Shown here: positions 25,147 to 34,111 of the stretch, one piece after another
Position numbering within the stretch: the stretch's first letter is position 1
How the letters are laid out: each line of letters opens with the position of its first letter
DNA from: Rhizocola hellebori
GTDB lineage: Bacteria > Actinomycetota > Actinomycetes > Mycobacteriales > Micromonosporaceae
Assembly (NCBI RefSeq): GCF_016862955.1
Contig: NZ_BONY01000056.1
Location: 1-58,798 of the forward strand
Direction of reading: 5' to 3'
DNA: 58,798 nucleotides
The notes under the pieces: generated by a model
Told to the model about the DNA's origin: nothing
The model's database searches: none
Seen by the model: the letters and a program-made list of their open reading frames with translations, nothing else
Position numbers and translations under genes: made by a program

Positions 25147-28100
25147 ATGGGCGAGACCGAACAACAGCGGTTGCTGCAGCTGATCCGCGCCCAGGCCGCC
25201 GAGGTGCTTGGCTGCCCGATGGAGTCGGTAGGCCCGTCGCAAGCCTTCGCCGACTTGGGTTTCGACTCGCTGACCGCGCTCGAGCTGGCCGACCGGGTGG
25301 GAGCGCTGACCGGGCTTGCCCTGCCCGGCACACTCGCCTTTGACTATCCGAATCCGGCAAGTTTGGCGGCATATCTGGCCGCACAGCTCGCACCCGGGCA
25401 AGGCGAGCAGACCGGCGCAGAGACGACACATTCCCGTTCCCATGAGCCGATTGCCATCGTGGCCATGGCGTGCCGCCTGCCCGGCGGGGTGAGCACACCG
25501 GAACAGCTGTGGCGGCTTCTGGCCCAAGGCGAAGACGGAATCGGTCCTTTCCCGACCGACAGGGGCTGGCCGCCCGAGCTGTTCCACCCCGACCCGGACC
25601 ACCCGCACACCTCCTATGTCCGGCACGGCGGCTTTCTTGCCGACCCGGGCGGATTCGACCCGGCGTTCTTCGGGTTGTCGCCGCGGGAGGCGCTCGCCAC
25701 CGATCCGCAACAGCGAATAATGCTGGAGGTTTGCTGGGAGGCGCTTGAGCGCGGCGGCATCGACCCGAGCGCGTTGCGGGAGACCCGGAGCGGTGTCTAC
25801 ACCGGGGTCATCGGCAACGACTACGCGCCACGAGGTGATCGGATCCCGGCCGAGGTGGCCGGTTTCCTGTTGGCGGGCAACGCCACCAGCGTGGTGTCCG
25901 GACGGATTGCCTATCTGCTGGGCACGCAAGGCCCCGCGGTCACCCTCGACACCGCGTGCTCCTCCTCGCTGGTGGCGCTGCACCTGGCGGTCCAGGCGCT
26001 GCGCGCCGGGGAATGCTCGCTGGCGCTCGCCGGCGGGGTCACCGTGCTCGCTCAGCCCACGGTCTTCACCGAATTCAGCCGCCAGCGCGGGTTGGCCCCG
26101 GACGGGCGATGCAAATCGTTCGCCGAGGCGGCAGACGGGACAGGATGGGCCGAAGGCGCGGTGGTGCTGGTGCTGGAACGCCTTTCCCAGGCCCGCAGGC
26201 ACCATCGTCCGGTGCTGGCGGTCATCCGGGGCAGTGCCGTCAACTCCGACGGCGCGTCGAACGGGCTGACCGCCCCCAATGGCCCGGCGCAGCAACGCCT
26301 CATCGCCGACGCACTGGCCGACGCCGGGCTCGGCGCGGAGGCGATCGACGCGGTGGAAGCGCACGGGACGGGGACCAGGCTGGGCGATCCCATTGAGGCG
26401 CAAGCGTTGCAGGCCGCCTACGGCGGTGGGCGGGAACGTCCGCTCTGGCTCGGCTCGGTGAAGTCCAACCTTGGCCACACCCAGGCCGCCGCGGGAGCGG
26501 CGGGCGTGATGAAGATGGTGCTCGCGCTGCAGCACGAGATGTTGCCGCGCACTCTGCACGTCGACAAGCCGAGTCCTTTCGTCGACTGGTCCGCCGGTCC
26601 GCTGCGGCTGCTGACCCAGGAGCAGCCGTGGCCCGCGGGAGAGGTCGTGCGGCGCGCGGCGGTGTCGTCCTTCGGCATCAGTGGCACCAATGCTCACGTC
26701 ATCCTGGAGGAGGCGCCCGCCCCGCTGCCGGCGGCCCTGCCGAGGAGGATTCCGCTGTTGCTTTCGGGAAGAAGCGAGGCGGCCGTGCGGGAGCAGGCCA
26801 CGCGCTGGCGCGGTCATCTGGCCACCCACGACTGGGAGAGCATCGCGGCCGCAGCCACCGGGCGAAGCGTCTTCGAGTGGCGCGCCGCCGCTTTCGGCCC
26901 CGCCGACCTGGCCGAGCCGGAGGTGGTGAAGTCGGCCCCCGGCAAGCTGGCCCTGGTTTTCGCCGGCCAGGGCGCGCAGCGCCGAGCCATGGGCAGCGAG
27001 CTGGCCGCGGCGTGGCCGGAGTTCGCGGCTGAATACGACGCGGTCTGTGCCGAGCTGGACAAGCACCTTGACCGTCCGATCCGGAGCGTCATCGACGCCG
27101 ATGACGGTCTGCTGGACCAAACCGGCTACACACAGCCCGCGCTTTTCGCCATCGAGGTGGCGCTGGCCCGTCTGCTGCTGGCCTGGGGTGTGCGGCCGAG
27201 CTACCTGATCGGGCACTCCATCGGCGAGCTGGCCGCGGCGCATGTCTCGGGCGCGCTGAGCCTGCCCGACGCGTGCCGGCTGGTCGCCGCGCGGGCCGCG
27301 CTGATGCAGGCCCTGCCCGAAGGCGGGGCGATGATCGCGGTGGAAGCCGACGAGGCGGAGGTCGCGGCGCTGCCACCCGGGCAGTGGAGCCTGGCCGCCG
27401 TCAACGGGCCGCGCTCGGTGGTGCTTTCCGGGGCCGAGGCGGAGGTGGCCGCGCTCGCGGAAGGCTTCGCCGAACAAGGCCGGCGCACCACCCGGCTGCG
27501 GGTCAGCCATGCTTTCCACTCGCCGCTGATGGAGCCGATGCTGGCCGTTTTCGCGCAAGCCGAACGCGACCTGGTGCCGCAACCCGGGGCGGTGCCAGTG
27601 GTTTCCAACCTCACCGGGCTGCCTGTCACCACCTTCGAAGCTGGGCACTGGACCCGTCACGTGCGGGCGCCGGTGCGCTTCGCACAAGGGGTCGAGCTGC
27701 TTGCCGCTGAAGGCGTTACCTGGTACCTGGAGATAGGTCCGGGTGTGCTGACCGCGCTGCTGCCCGGGGTGGCCGTGCCGCTGCTGCGGGCGGGCCGCCC
27801 TGAGCCCGAGGCGGTGCTTGCCGCCTTGGCCCAGCTGCACCTGCAAGGCATGGAGGTCGACTGGGCCAAAGCCGCCGGTGCCCAGGTGATCCTGCCCGAT
27901 CTTCCCACCTATCCGTTCCAGCGCAAGCGTTTCTGGCTCAGCCCGGCGGGCGGGCCGGCGCTGCGCCGGGCGATCGGCGTTCCCGCGGCGGATGGGACAG
28001 AGAGCCTGGTCCTCACCGGGAAGTTGTCGCTGCGCACGCAGCCCTGGCTGGCCGACCACCGCGTTGGTGTCGCGACCGTGGTTCCGGGCGCGTTCTTCGC

Positions 28101-30426
28101 CGAGCTCGCGCTAAAAGCCGCCGAGCAGACCGAAACGCCGGTGCTCGCCGAGCTGTTGCTGCGCGAGCTGTTGCCGGTGCCGGTGGAGGAGGGTATCGAG
28201 CTGCGGGTGGTGGTCGACGCGCCAGCCGATGGCTTGCGGCCCTTCGCCATCCACGCCCGCCGCGAGGCACAGCCGTGGACCTGTTACGCCACCGGCCTTC
28301 TCGGCCCGGCCCGTCCCGCCGACGCAGCGCGGCTCAAGGTGTGGCCGCCGCCGGGGGCGATGCCGCTTGCCGTCGACGGCCTCTACGACGAGCTGGCCGC
28401 GCACGGCTATCACTACGGGCCGGCTTTCCAAGGGCTGCAACGGGCTTGGCGACGCGGCGAGGAGACCTTCGCGGAGGTCTCCACGATTGCCGAGCCGGGG
28501 GAGTTCGGGCTGCATCCCGCATTGCTGGACGCGGCTTTGCACACGCTCAGCCTTGCCCGCCCCACCGAGGCCGAGGTGATGGTGCCCTTCTCCTTCAGCG
28601 GGGTCAGCCTCTACGCAACCGGGGCGACCACGCTGCGGGTAAGGCTTACCCGCCAAGCCGATCGGCTGACGCTGGCGATGGCCGATCCGGCCGGGATGCC
28701 GGTGGCCACCATCCGAGATGTGCAAATGCGCCCGATGATGGCACAGCGCCCGGCGCCTGCCACCGGCTTTCAGCTCAGCTGGCTGCCCATCGAACCTTCG
28801 CTAGGCGAGGCGGTGGAAGCGGAATACCTGCACGCCACGACGGCGGCGCAAACCCTTACCCTGATTCAGGATCGGCTGGCGGGTCAGTCCCGGCTGGCGC
28901 TGCTGACCCGCGACGCCGAGCAGGACCCTGCCCAGGCCTCGGTGTGGGGCCTGGCTCGTGCCGCCCAGTCCGAGCATCCCGGCCGCCTCACCCTCATCGA
29001 CCTCGACGCCGCCGATCCGAGCGAGGAGCTGTTGGCCGCGGCGGTGGCCACAGGCGAGCCGCAACTGGCCATTCGAGACGGCCGGCTGCTCGTGCCCCGG
29101 CTGACCCGGCTGGCCGAGACCGGCCCTGCCACTCCGCCCGCACTCAAGGGCACGGTGCTCATCACCGGCGGCACCGGAGCCCTGGGTCGCTTGGTGGCAA
29201 GACATTTAACCCTGCAATGGGGGGTACCGAGCCTGCTGCTGGCCGGTAGGAAAGGCATGGCCGGGCAAGGGGCCGCGGAGCTGGCCGGCGAGCTGACCGG
29301 GCTGGGCGCCGCGGTGCGCGTGGTGGCCTGCGATGTCGGCGATCGGCAAGCCGTGGCCCAGCTGCTTTCGCAAGTGCCGCCGGAACATCCGCTCGTGGCC
29401 GTGATTCACCTGGCCGGGGTGCTCGACGACGGGATGCTGGAATCACAGACGCCCTCGCGGATCGAGGCGGTGATGCGGGCGAAGGCCGCCGGCGCCTGGC
29501 ACCTGCACGAGCTGACCGGCCAAGCCAACCTGGAAGCGTTCGTGCTGTTTTCCTCGGCGGCGGCGATCCTCGGCTCCCCGGGTCAGGCCGGCTATGCCGC
29601 CGCCAACGCCTATCTCGACGCGCTCGCCGCGCATCGGCGCGCCTGCGGGCTGCCGGGCCAGGCGATCGCCTGGGGGCTGTGGGAGACCGAAGGCGGGATG
29701 GCCGCCGAGGTGACCCCGGCTGGGGTTCGCCGGATGCGAGGAGTTGGCCTCACCCCGCTGACGGCGCAACAGGGGCTCACCCTTTTCGACGAGGCGCTGC
29801 GCAAGCGGATCCCCGCACTGGTGGCCATGAATTTCACTCCGCCCATGGGCGGGGCCGATCCCGAGGCGATCCCGGCCGTGCTGCGCCACCTGATCCGCCC
29901 GGCCACCCGGCGGGCCGGGGCGGCAGACCCTGCCGGCCAGGCTGCGGGCGGCCTGGCGCAGACGCTGGCCGGGATGCCCGCGTCGCAGCGCGAGACCCTG
30001 CTGCGCGAGCTGGTGGTGGAGCAGGCCGCCAAGGTGCTGGGCCATGCCTCCGCGAGCGAGCTGGATGTCACGCGAGCGTTGCCGGATCTGGGTTTCGACT
30101 CGCTCACCGCCGTCGAGCTGCGCAACCGGCTTGCCGCCGCGACCGGGCTGCGGCTGGCCGCCACGCTGGTCTTCGACCATCCCGCCATCGACTCCCTGGT
30201 GGCCCACCTGCTGGGCGAGCTGGTGCCGCAGGAGGCGGCCTCCGCGATCGGCCTGATCGAGGAACTGACCCGGCTGGAGGCGGGCGTGGCGAAGCTGACC
30301 ATCGACGAAGTGGCTCGCAAACGGCTGACCGACACCCTCACCAGCCTATTGTCCAAAGTGGACTCGGGGCGGCGGGACGTCATCGATGCGGCTGGAGACG
30401 ACTTCCACGACCTGCTCACCGGCTAG
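25147..30426 (+). CDS. type I polyketide synthase, ACP-KS-AT-DH-KR-ACP
   Basis: 1759-aa single-module PKS. Domains: ACP1 (GFDSL, Ser41); KS (~100-520; DTACSSS Cys271, EAHGTGT His406, NLGH); AT (~600-900; GHSIGE Ser691, HAFH 788-791, so malonyl-CoA is predicted); DH (~960-1240; His971 and Asp1128 present, but HxxxGxxxxP reads HRVGVATVVP with Val at the usual Gly); KR (~1335-1540; TGGTGALG, B-type LDD 1426-1428, Tyr1483); ACP2 (Ser1652) with a ~90-aa helical tail. No ER and no thioesterase. Expected chemistry: an acyl chain from the FAAL on ACP1 is extended by one malonyl unit to a 3-hydroxy- or 2-enoyl-ACP2. The ATG was chosen; a GTG two codons earlier is possible. The stop overlaps the convergent SRPBCC gene. 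Confidence 0.93.
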   Translation: MGETEQQRLLQLIRAQAAEVLGCPMESVGPSQAFADLGFDSLTALELADRVGALTGLALPGTLAFDYPNPASLAAYLAAQLAPGQGEQTGAETTHSRSHEPIAIVAMACRLPGGVSTPEQLWRLLAQGEDGIGPFPTDRGWPPELFHPDPDHPHTSYVRHGGFLADPGGFDPAFFGLSPREALATDPQQRIMLEVCWEALERGGIDPSALRETRSGVYTGVIGNDYAPRGDRIPAEVAGFLLAGNATSVVSGRIAYLLGTQGPAVTLDTACSSSLVALHLAVQALRAGECSLALAGGVTVLAQPTVFTEFSRQRGLAPDGRCKSFAEAADGTGWAEGAVVLVLERLSQARRHHRPVLAVIRGSAVNSDGASNGLTAPNGPAQQRLIADALADAGLGAEAIDAVEAHGTGTRLGDPIEAQALQAAYGGGRERPLWLGSVKSNLGHTQAAAGAAGVMKMVLALQHEMLPRTLHVDKPSPFVDWSAGPLRLLTQEQPWPAGEVVRRAAVSSFGISGTNAHVILEEAPAPLPAALPRRIPLLLSGRSEAAVREQATRWRGHLATHDWESIAAAATGRSVFEWRAAAFGPADLAEPEVVKSAPGKLALVFAGQGAQRRAMGSELAAAWPEFAAEYDAVCAELDKHLDRPIRSVIDADDGLLDQTGYTQPALFAIEVALARLLLAWGVRPSYLIGHSIGELAAAHVSGALSLPDACRLVAARAALMQALPEGGAMIAVEADEAEVAALPPGQWSLAAVNGPRSVVLSGAEAEVAALAEGFAEQGRRTTRLRVSHAFHSPLMEPMLAVFAQAERDLVPQPGAVPVVSNLTGLPVTTFEAGHWTRHVRAPVRFAQGVELLAAEGVTWYLEIGPGVLTALLPGVAVPLLRAGRPEPEAVLAALAQLHLQGMEVDWAKAAGAQVILPDLPTYPFQRKRFWLSPAGGPALRRAIGVPAADGTESLVLTGKLSLRTQPWLADHRVGVATVVPGAFFAELALKAAEQTETPVLAELLLRELLPVPVEEGIELRVVVDAPADGLRPFAIHARREAQPWTCYATGLLGPARPADAARLKVWPPPGAMPLAVDGLYDELAAHGYHYGPAFQGLQRAWRRGEETFAEVSTIAEPGEFGLHPALLDAALHTLSLARPTEAEVMVPFSFSGVSLYATGATTLRVRLTRQADRLTLAMADPAGMPVATIRDVQMRPMMAQRPAPATGFQLSWLPIEPSLGEAVEAEYLHATTAAQTLTLIQDRLAGQSRLALLTRDAEQDPAQASVWGLARAAQSEHPGRLTLIDLDAADPSEELLAAAVATGEPQLAIRDGRLLVPRLTRLAETGPATPPALKGTVLITGGTGALGRLVARHLTLQWGVPSLLLAGRKGMAGQGAAELAGELTGLGAAVRVVACDVGDRQAVAQLLSQVPPEHPLVAVIHLAGVLDDGMLESQTPSRIEAVMRAKAAGAWHLHELTGQANLEAFVLFSSAAAILGSPGQAGYAAANAYLDALAAHRRACGLPGQAIAWGLWETEGGMAAEVTPAGVRRMRGVGLTPLTAQQGLTLFDEALRKRIPALVAMNFTPPMGGADPEAIPAVLRHLIRPATRRAGAADPAGQAAGGLAQTLAGMPASQRETLLRELVVEQAAKVLGHASASELDVTRALPDLGFDSLTAVELRNRLAAATGLRLAATLVFDHPAIDSLVAHLLGELVPQEAASAIGLIEELTRLEAGVAKLTIDEVARKRLTDTLTSLLSKVDSGRRDVIDAAGDDFHDLLTG

Positions 30427-30893
30427 CCGACCGGGGCCGCCTCGATCACCCGGATTTCGATCTGGTCGCCGAACAGGCCGAGCAGGATGTCTCGGACGGC
30501 GTCGCGCAACGCCGCGCACGCCACCGGGTCCACGAGCGAGGCCAGCGAGGCGATGCCAAGGTCGAAGCGGCTGGCGAATTCGACCCGGACGTCGTCGCCC
30601 TCTTCGAGCACCAGCCAGGAGCCGGTGAACGTGGCGAAATCGCCGGTGGTCTGCTGGAACGCGATGCGCCGGGTCACCGCGTCGATGTCGTCGCGCTCCT
30701 TCCAGACCAGGATTCCCTTGCGGAAGTTCACCTCCCAGGTCGACTCGACCTCGGTCGGGCTCAGCGTCACCACCTCGACCGTGCGCACAGTGGCGGTGAA
30801 ATCGGGATAGGCCGCGAAGTCTGCCAGCCGGTCGAAGGCCTTCTTGACGTCGCCACGCGGGATGACCGCGTGCATCACGACCGAACACTCCAT
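30423..30893 (-). CDS. SRPBCC family protein (polyketide cyclase/dehydrase-like)
   Basis: 156-aa START/Bet v1-like protein. The pattern AFDRLADFAAYPDFTATVRTVEV, then VNFRKGILVWKERD, and a C-terminal helix with LVDPVACAALRDAVRDIL is typical of the polyketide cyclase/lipid-binding group. It probably binds or shapes a lipid-like intermediate. The ATG has GGAGG 7 nt upstream. It is the last gene of the minus-strand aminotransferase-reductase operon and its stop overlaps the PKS stop by 4 bp. Whether it is catalytic cannot be told. Confidence 0.78.
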   Translation of the reverse strand: MECSVVMHAVIPRGDVKKAFDRLADFAAYPDFTATVRTVEVVTLSPTEVESTWEVNFRKGILVWKERDDIDAVTRRIAFQQTTGDFATFTGSWLVLEEGDDVRVEFASRFDLGIASLASLVDPVACAALRDAVRDILLGLFGDQIEIRVIEAAPVG

Positions 30894-30907
30894 CGCAGGG
30901 CCTCCAG

Positions 30908-31921
30908 TTAGGTCAGGTCCGGGATCAACCGGCGCAACGAGATTCGCCACGCCTGCTCGACGTCGGCGACGGTGAGCGCGGCCGGACCACCGGGAAGCCG
31001 GCCGAGCGAAGTGGGCAGGAGATCCGTGATGATCACCAACCCGCATACGGCCACCGCGCTGTCCAGGCGGGCGAGGTCGTCTTTTGGTACCACATCAGCA
31101 AAAGCCGGACGCACCAGACGGTCCACGATGCCGGGGTCGGCCAGCCTGCCCTTGGCGGCCACCCGGCCCAACCGGGTGGCTTCCTCGGCAACCAGTTCCA
31201 GAAAGCGCTCCGCGGGCATCGCGGCCGGCCCGGCGGTGAGCCAGAACTCGCCCTTGCGCAACCCCGCGTCGAGCACTGCGCGCACCCCCTGCGCCACCAG
31301 GTCCTGCGGGATCAGATCCAAATAGGAGCCCGGATGCGCGGGCAGGAACGGAAGCTGGCCCTTGAGCAGATACTCGGCGAGCGTGTGCACGGCCTGGGCC
31401 TGCCGGATCTCCCCGCTGCGCGAGTCACCGATGACCACCGACGGGCGCACGATCACGGCGTCCACCCCGCTGTCGCGGACCATCTGCTCGCCCAGGAACT
31501 TCGAAGTCACGTATTCGTCGGTGCGCGCCGCCGGTTTCGCGGTGCCCAGCCGGTCACCGCCACCGGCCTTGCCGTAGCGCGACACGTAGGCCGTGCTGAT
31601 GTGCACGAGCAGCGCGTCGGCCTCGGCCGCCAGCTCGATGACCCGGCCCAGCCCCTCGATGTTGACCAGATCCACCTCGGCCTGGTCGGCGGAGAAGTTG
31701 ACTATCGCCGCCGAGTGCACGATGACCTCAACCTCGGCGCAAAGCTGTTGATAGGCAAGCGGATCCAGGCCAAGCAGGGGAGCGCTGAGGTCGAGCCGGA
31801 CCATCCGGTCCGTGCCGGTCGGCAGGCGCCGGTAGACCCCGGCGACCACCTCGTAGCCGGAAAGCTCGCGCAGCACCGCGGTGCCCACCACACCACTGGC
31901 CCCCGTGACCAGGACCGTCAT
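30908..31921 (-). CDS. thioester-reductase-like NAD(P)H-dependent short-chain reductase
   Basis: 337-aa extended SDR of the NAD-binding-4 (thioester reductase/fatty-acyl reductase) type. The nucleotide motif is LVTGASGVVGTAVL; VIVHSAAIVNF and LLVHISTAYVSRYG follow; the active-site pair is Y-x3-K in EYVTSKFLGEQM. Such enzymes reduce carrier-bound thioesters to aldehydes (or alcohols). With no thioesterase in the cluster, this is the best candidate for releasing the chain from ACP2. The ATG overlaps the upstream aminotransferase stop by 4 nt, so the aldehyde would pass to that enzyme. An ordinary sugar epimerase is less likely given the EYVTSKFLGE and RPSVVIGDSRSGE blocks. Confidence 0.78.
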   Translation of the reverse strand: MTVLVTGASGVVGTAVLRELSGYEVVAGVYRRLPTGTDRMVRLDLSAPLLGLDPLAYQQLCAEVEVIVHSAAIVNFSADQAEVDLVNIEGLGRVIELAAEADALLVHISTAYVSRYGKAGGGDRLGTAKPAARTDEYVTSKFLGEQMVRDSGVDAVIVRPSVVIGDSRSGEIRQAQAVHTLAEYLLKGQLPFLPAHPGSYLDLIPQDLVAQGVRAVLDAGLRKGEFWLTAGPAAMPAERFLELVAEEATRLGRVAAKGRLADPGIVDRLVRPAFADVVPKDDLARLDSAVAVCGLVIITDLLPTSLGRLPGGPAALTVADVEQAWRISLRRLIPDLT

Positions 31922-33150
31922 GCCGCGGCCTCGAACTTGGCGGCCAGTGCCTTGCAGGCGGACTCGAATGACTCCAGCAAACGGCTTTCCTGCTCGGGTG
32001 TCAGCACTGCGGGCGGGGTCAGCCGGATCACCGGATGGGCGTTCATCGAATGGTTGACTATCACGTCGTTGTCGAGCAGATCCATCAGGAACTCGGCGGC
32101 GTAGTGCCCGGAACGGAATTCGACCCCGATCAGCAGACCCGCCCCGCGCACCTCGCTGACGAGATGGGGGATCTGGGCGGCGGTAATCGCGGTCAGCCCG
32201 GCGAGCAATCTTTCCCCGATCTGGCCGGCTCGCTTTACCAGGCCTTCGTCGCGGATCACCTCGACGGTGGCCCTGACCGCGGCCATGGCCAGCGGTGCCG
32301 CCGAGAAGGTCGACGTGTGCAGGTAGGGGTCGCGGTCAAAAGGCGCAAATGCTTGCGGGGTGGCCAGTGTGGCCGCCACCGGTACCAGGCCGCCGCTGAG
32401 CGCCTTGCCCGCCAGCAGGATGTCGGGCACGATCCCGTCACGATCCGCGCCCCACCACGTGCCCAGCCGGCCCAGCCCGGTCATCACCTCGTCGAGCACG
32501 AGCATCGAACCGTGCTCGTCACAAAGCCGGCGAACCGCTTTGAGGTACCCGGCCGGAGCGACCACCACGCCACCCTCGCTCTGCACCGGCTCCACCACCA
32601 CACATACGTCCTCGCCCAGCGCCGCGGCCAGCGCGTCGAGGTCGCCGAACGGCACATGCGACACCTGGGGCAGCAAGGGCCGGAACGGGTCCTGGTAAAG
32701 CGCCCGCGCGGTCAGCGAAAGCGCGCCGGTGGTCTTGCCGTGGTAGCCGTTGGCCATGGACACCAGCCGGTTACGCCCGTTGGCGCGAGCGATTTTGATG
32801 GCCGTCTCCACCGCTTCCGCCCCCGAGCAGGAGAAGTGCACCTTGCTCAGGCCGGCCGGCGCGACCGAGGTGAGCGCCTGCGCCGCGAGCGCGGCGGGCT
32901 CGTTGAGCAGCACCCGGGTGGAAAGTGCCTGGCGTTCAAGCTGTGTGCGCACCGCGCCGAGAACGGTGGGATGTCCCGCGCCCACGAAAAAGACCCCATA
33001 CCCGCCGCAGTTGAGCATCTCCCGTCCATCCACTGTGGACAGCAGGGCGCCCTGGGCAGCGGCCTCCAGCGGCGTGTTCAGCATGGCCGCGACGCGGCCC
33101 TGCCCGTCGCCTAGGTGCCGGCGGTAGAGATCGATGATCCTGCTAGGCAC
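31918..33150 (-). CDS. class III PLP-dependent aminotransferase
   Basis: 410-aa aminotransferase. FSCSGAEAVETAIKIAR and ANGYHGKTTGALSLTA bind PLP; VEPVQSEGGV and LVLDEVMTGLGRLG are the signature block; the Schiff-base lysine is K249 in ILLAGKALSGGLVPVAA. Family members aminate aldehydes or keto acids, often omega-amino donors. Placed in one operon with a thioester reductase, it would make a terminal amine from the released aldehyde (inference). The start is uncertain: GTG 33150 gives a normal length; TTG 33186 adds 12 residues. It is divergent from the crotonase gene. Confidence 0.88.
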   Translation of the reverse strand: MPSRIIDLYRRHLGDGQGRVAAMLNTPLEAAAQGALLSTVDGREMLNCGGYGVFFVGAGHPTVLGAVRTQLERQALSTRVLLNEPAALAAQALTSVAPAGLSKVHFSCSGAEAVETAIKIARANGRNRLVSMANGYHGKTTGALSLTARALYQDPFRPLLPQVSHVPFGDLDALAAALGEDVCVVVEPVQSEGGVVVAPAGYLKAVRRLCDEHGSMLVLDEVMTGLGRLGTWWGADRDGIVPDILLAGKALSGGLVPVAATLATPQAFAPFDRDPYLHTSTFSAAPLAMAAVRATVEVIRDEGLVKRAGQIGERLLAGLTAITAAQIPHLVSEVRGAGLLIGVEFRSGHYAAEFLMDLLDNDVIVNHSMNAHPVIRLTPPAVLTPEQESRLLESFESACKALAAKFEAAA

Positions 33151-33244
33151 GCATCGAAGTCTGCCGTAGAGATCGCTGCCTATCAAGGCAGTTGGCGGAC
33201 CCTGTGCAGTCGGGTTAGTGATTGCCAGCGGTGATCGCGAGCCC

Positions 33245-33250
33245 TAGGGT
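33245..33250 (+). promoter_or_regulatory. TAGGGT -10 box, likely leaderless promoter of the crotonase gene
   Basis: TAGGGT ends 8 nt before the GTG at 33258. This placement decides the start in favour of that GTG over three upstream in-frame starts. Confidence 0.42.
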
Positions 33251-33257
33251 GGCGAAG

Positions 33258-34091
33258 GTGGACTCGTACCGGGAGATCAAATACGAGGTTGCCGAGCGCA
33301 TCGCCACCATCTCGCTCAACCGCCCGCAGGCCCGCAACAGCTACACGCTGGTGATGGCCGACGAGCTGGCTGACGCGTTCGGGCGGGCCGACAACGACGA
33401 CACCGTCCGAGTGGTGATCTTCACTGGCGAGGGCGAGCACTTTTGCTCCGGCCTCGACCTCACCATCTCCGAGCTGGACCACTCGCCCGAGTCCACACCG
33501 GAGTGGGCCGAGCCCGCCGGACGCTGCTCGATGCGCATCTTCGCCATGAACAAACCGGTCATCGCCGCCATCCGGGGCGCGGCGGTGGGTGCCGGGGCCA
33601 CCATCGTCCTGCCCTGCGACTATCGCCTCGCCGCCACCGATGCCCGCTTTGGTTACGTGTTCAGCCGTCGCGGCATTTACGCCGAAGGCGCATCCGCATG
33701 GTTCTTGCCCCGGCTTGTGGGCATGGGATGCGCGCTGGACTGGATGATCAGTGGCCGGGCCTTCGGCGCGGCGGAAGCGCTCTCGGCCGGTCTGGTGCAC
33801 AGCGTGTACGAGCCCGCCGAGCTGATGGCCAAGGCACGTCAGCTAGCCCTCACCATCGCGGCCAAGACCGCGCCGGTCTCGGTGGCCGTGATCCGCCAGA
33901 TGCTGTACCGCATGAGCGCCATGGATTCCCCGATGCCGGCGCATCGGCTCGACTCGCTGCTGGCGGCCGACGCGGTCGGCAACGACGACGCGGCCGAGGG
34001 CTTCGCCTCCTTCCAGCAACAGCGCGAGCCGCAGTTCACCGGGCGGGTGCCCGGCGATCTGCCCGGCTACCTCCCCTGGCTGCACGACTGA
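33258..34091 (+). CDS. enoyl-CoA hydratase/isomerase family protein
   Basis: 277-aa crotonase-fold protein. ISLNRPQARNSYTLVMADELADAF starts the fold, EHFCSGLDL is the CoA-binding/oxyanion loop, and AAIRGAAVGAGATIVLPCDYRLA with ARFGYVFSRRGIYAEG covers the second oxyanion region. The second catalytic glutamate is present as Glu in IYAEGAS, whereas the first position is not clearly a Glu (LDLTISELD). It may hydrate, isomerise or otherwise act on an acyl thioester. It sits divergent from the aminotransferase operon and 20 bp before a SRPBCC gene. Confidence 0.82.
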   Translation: MDSYREIKYEVAERIATISLNRPQARNSYTLVMADELADAFGRADNDDTVRVVIFTGEGEHFCSGLDLTISELDHSPESTPEWAEPAGRCSMRIFAMNKPVIAAIRGAAVGAGATIVLPCDYRLAATDARFGYVFSRRGIYAEGASAWFLPRLVGMGCALDWMISGRAFGAAEALSAGLVHSVYEPAELMAKARQLALTIAAKTAPVSVAVIRQMLYRMSAMDSPMPAHRLDSLLAADAVGNDDAAEGFASFQQQREPQFTGRVPGDLPGYLPWLHD

Positions 34092-34099
34092 CCGATGTC

Positions 34100-34105
34100 T
34101 ATGGT
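34100..34105 (+). promoter_or_regulatory. TATGGT -10 box, likely leaderless promoter
   Basis: TATGGT ends 7 nt before the ATG of the SRPBCC gene at 34112 with no Shine-Dalgarno between. Confidence 0.45.
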
Positions 34106-34111
34106 GTGGGC

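Noticed and set aside
25072-28059. 995-codon antisense frame within the PKS gene
   Set aside because: Composition is that of a shadow frame; the plus strand encodes unmistakable KS, AT, DH and ACP motifs.
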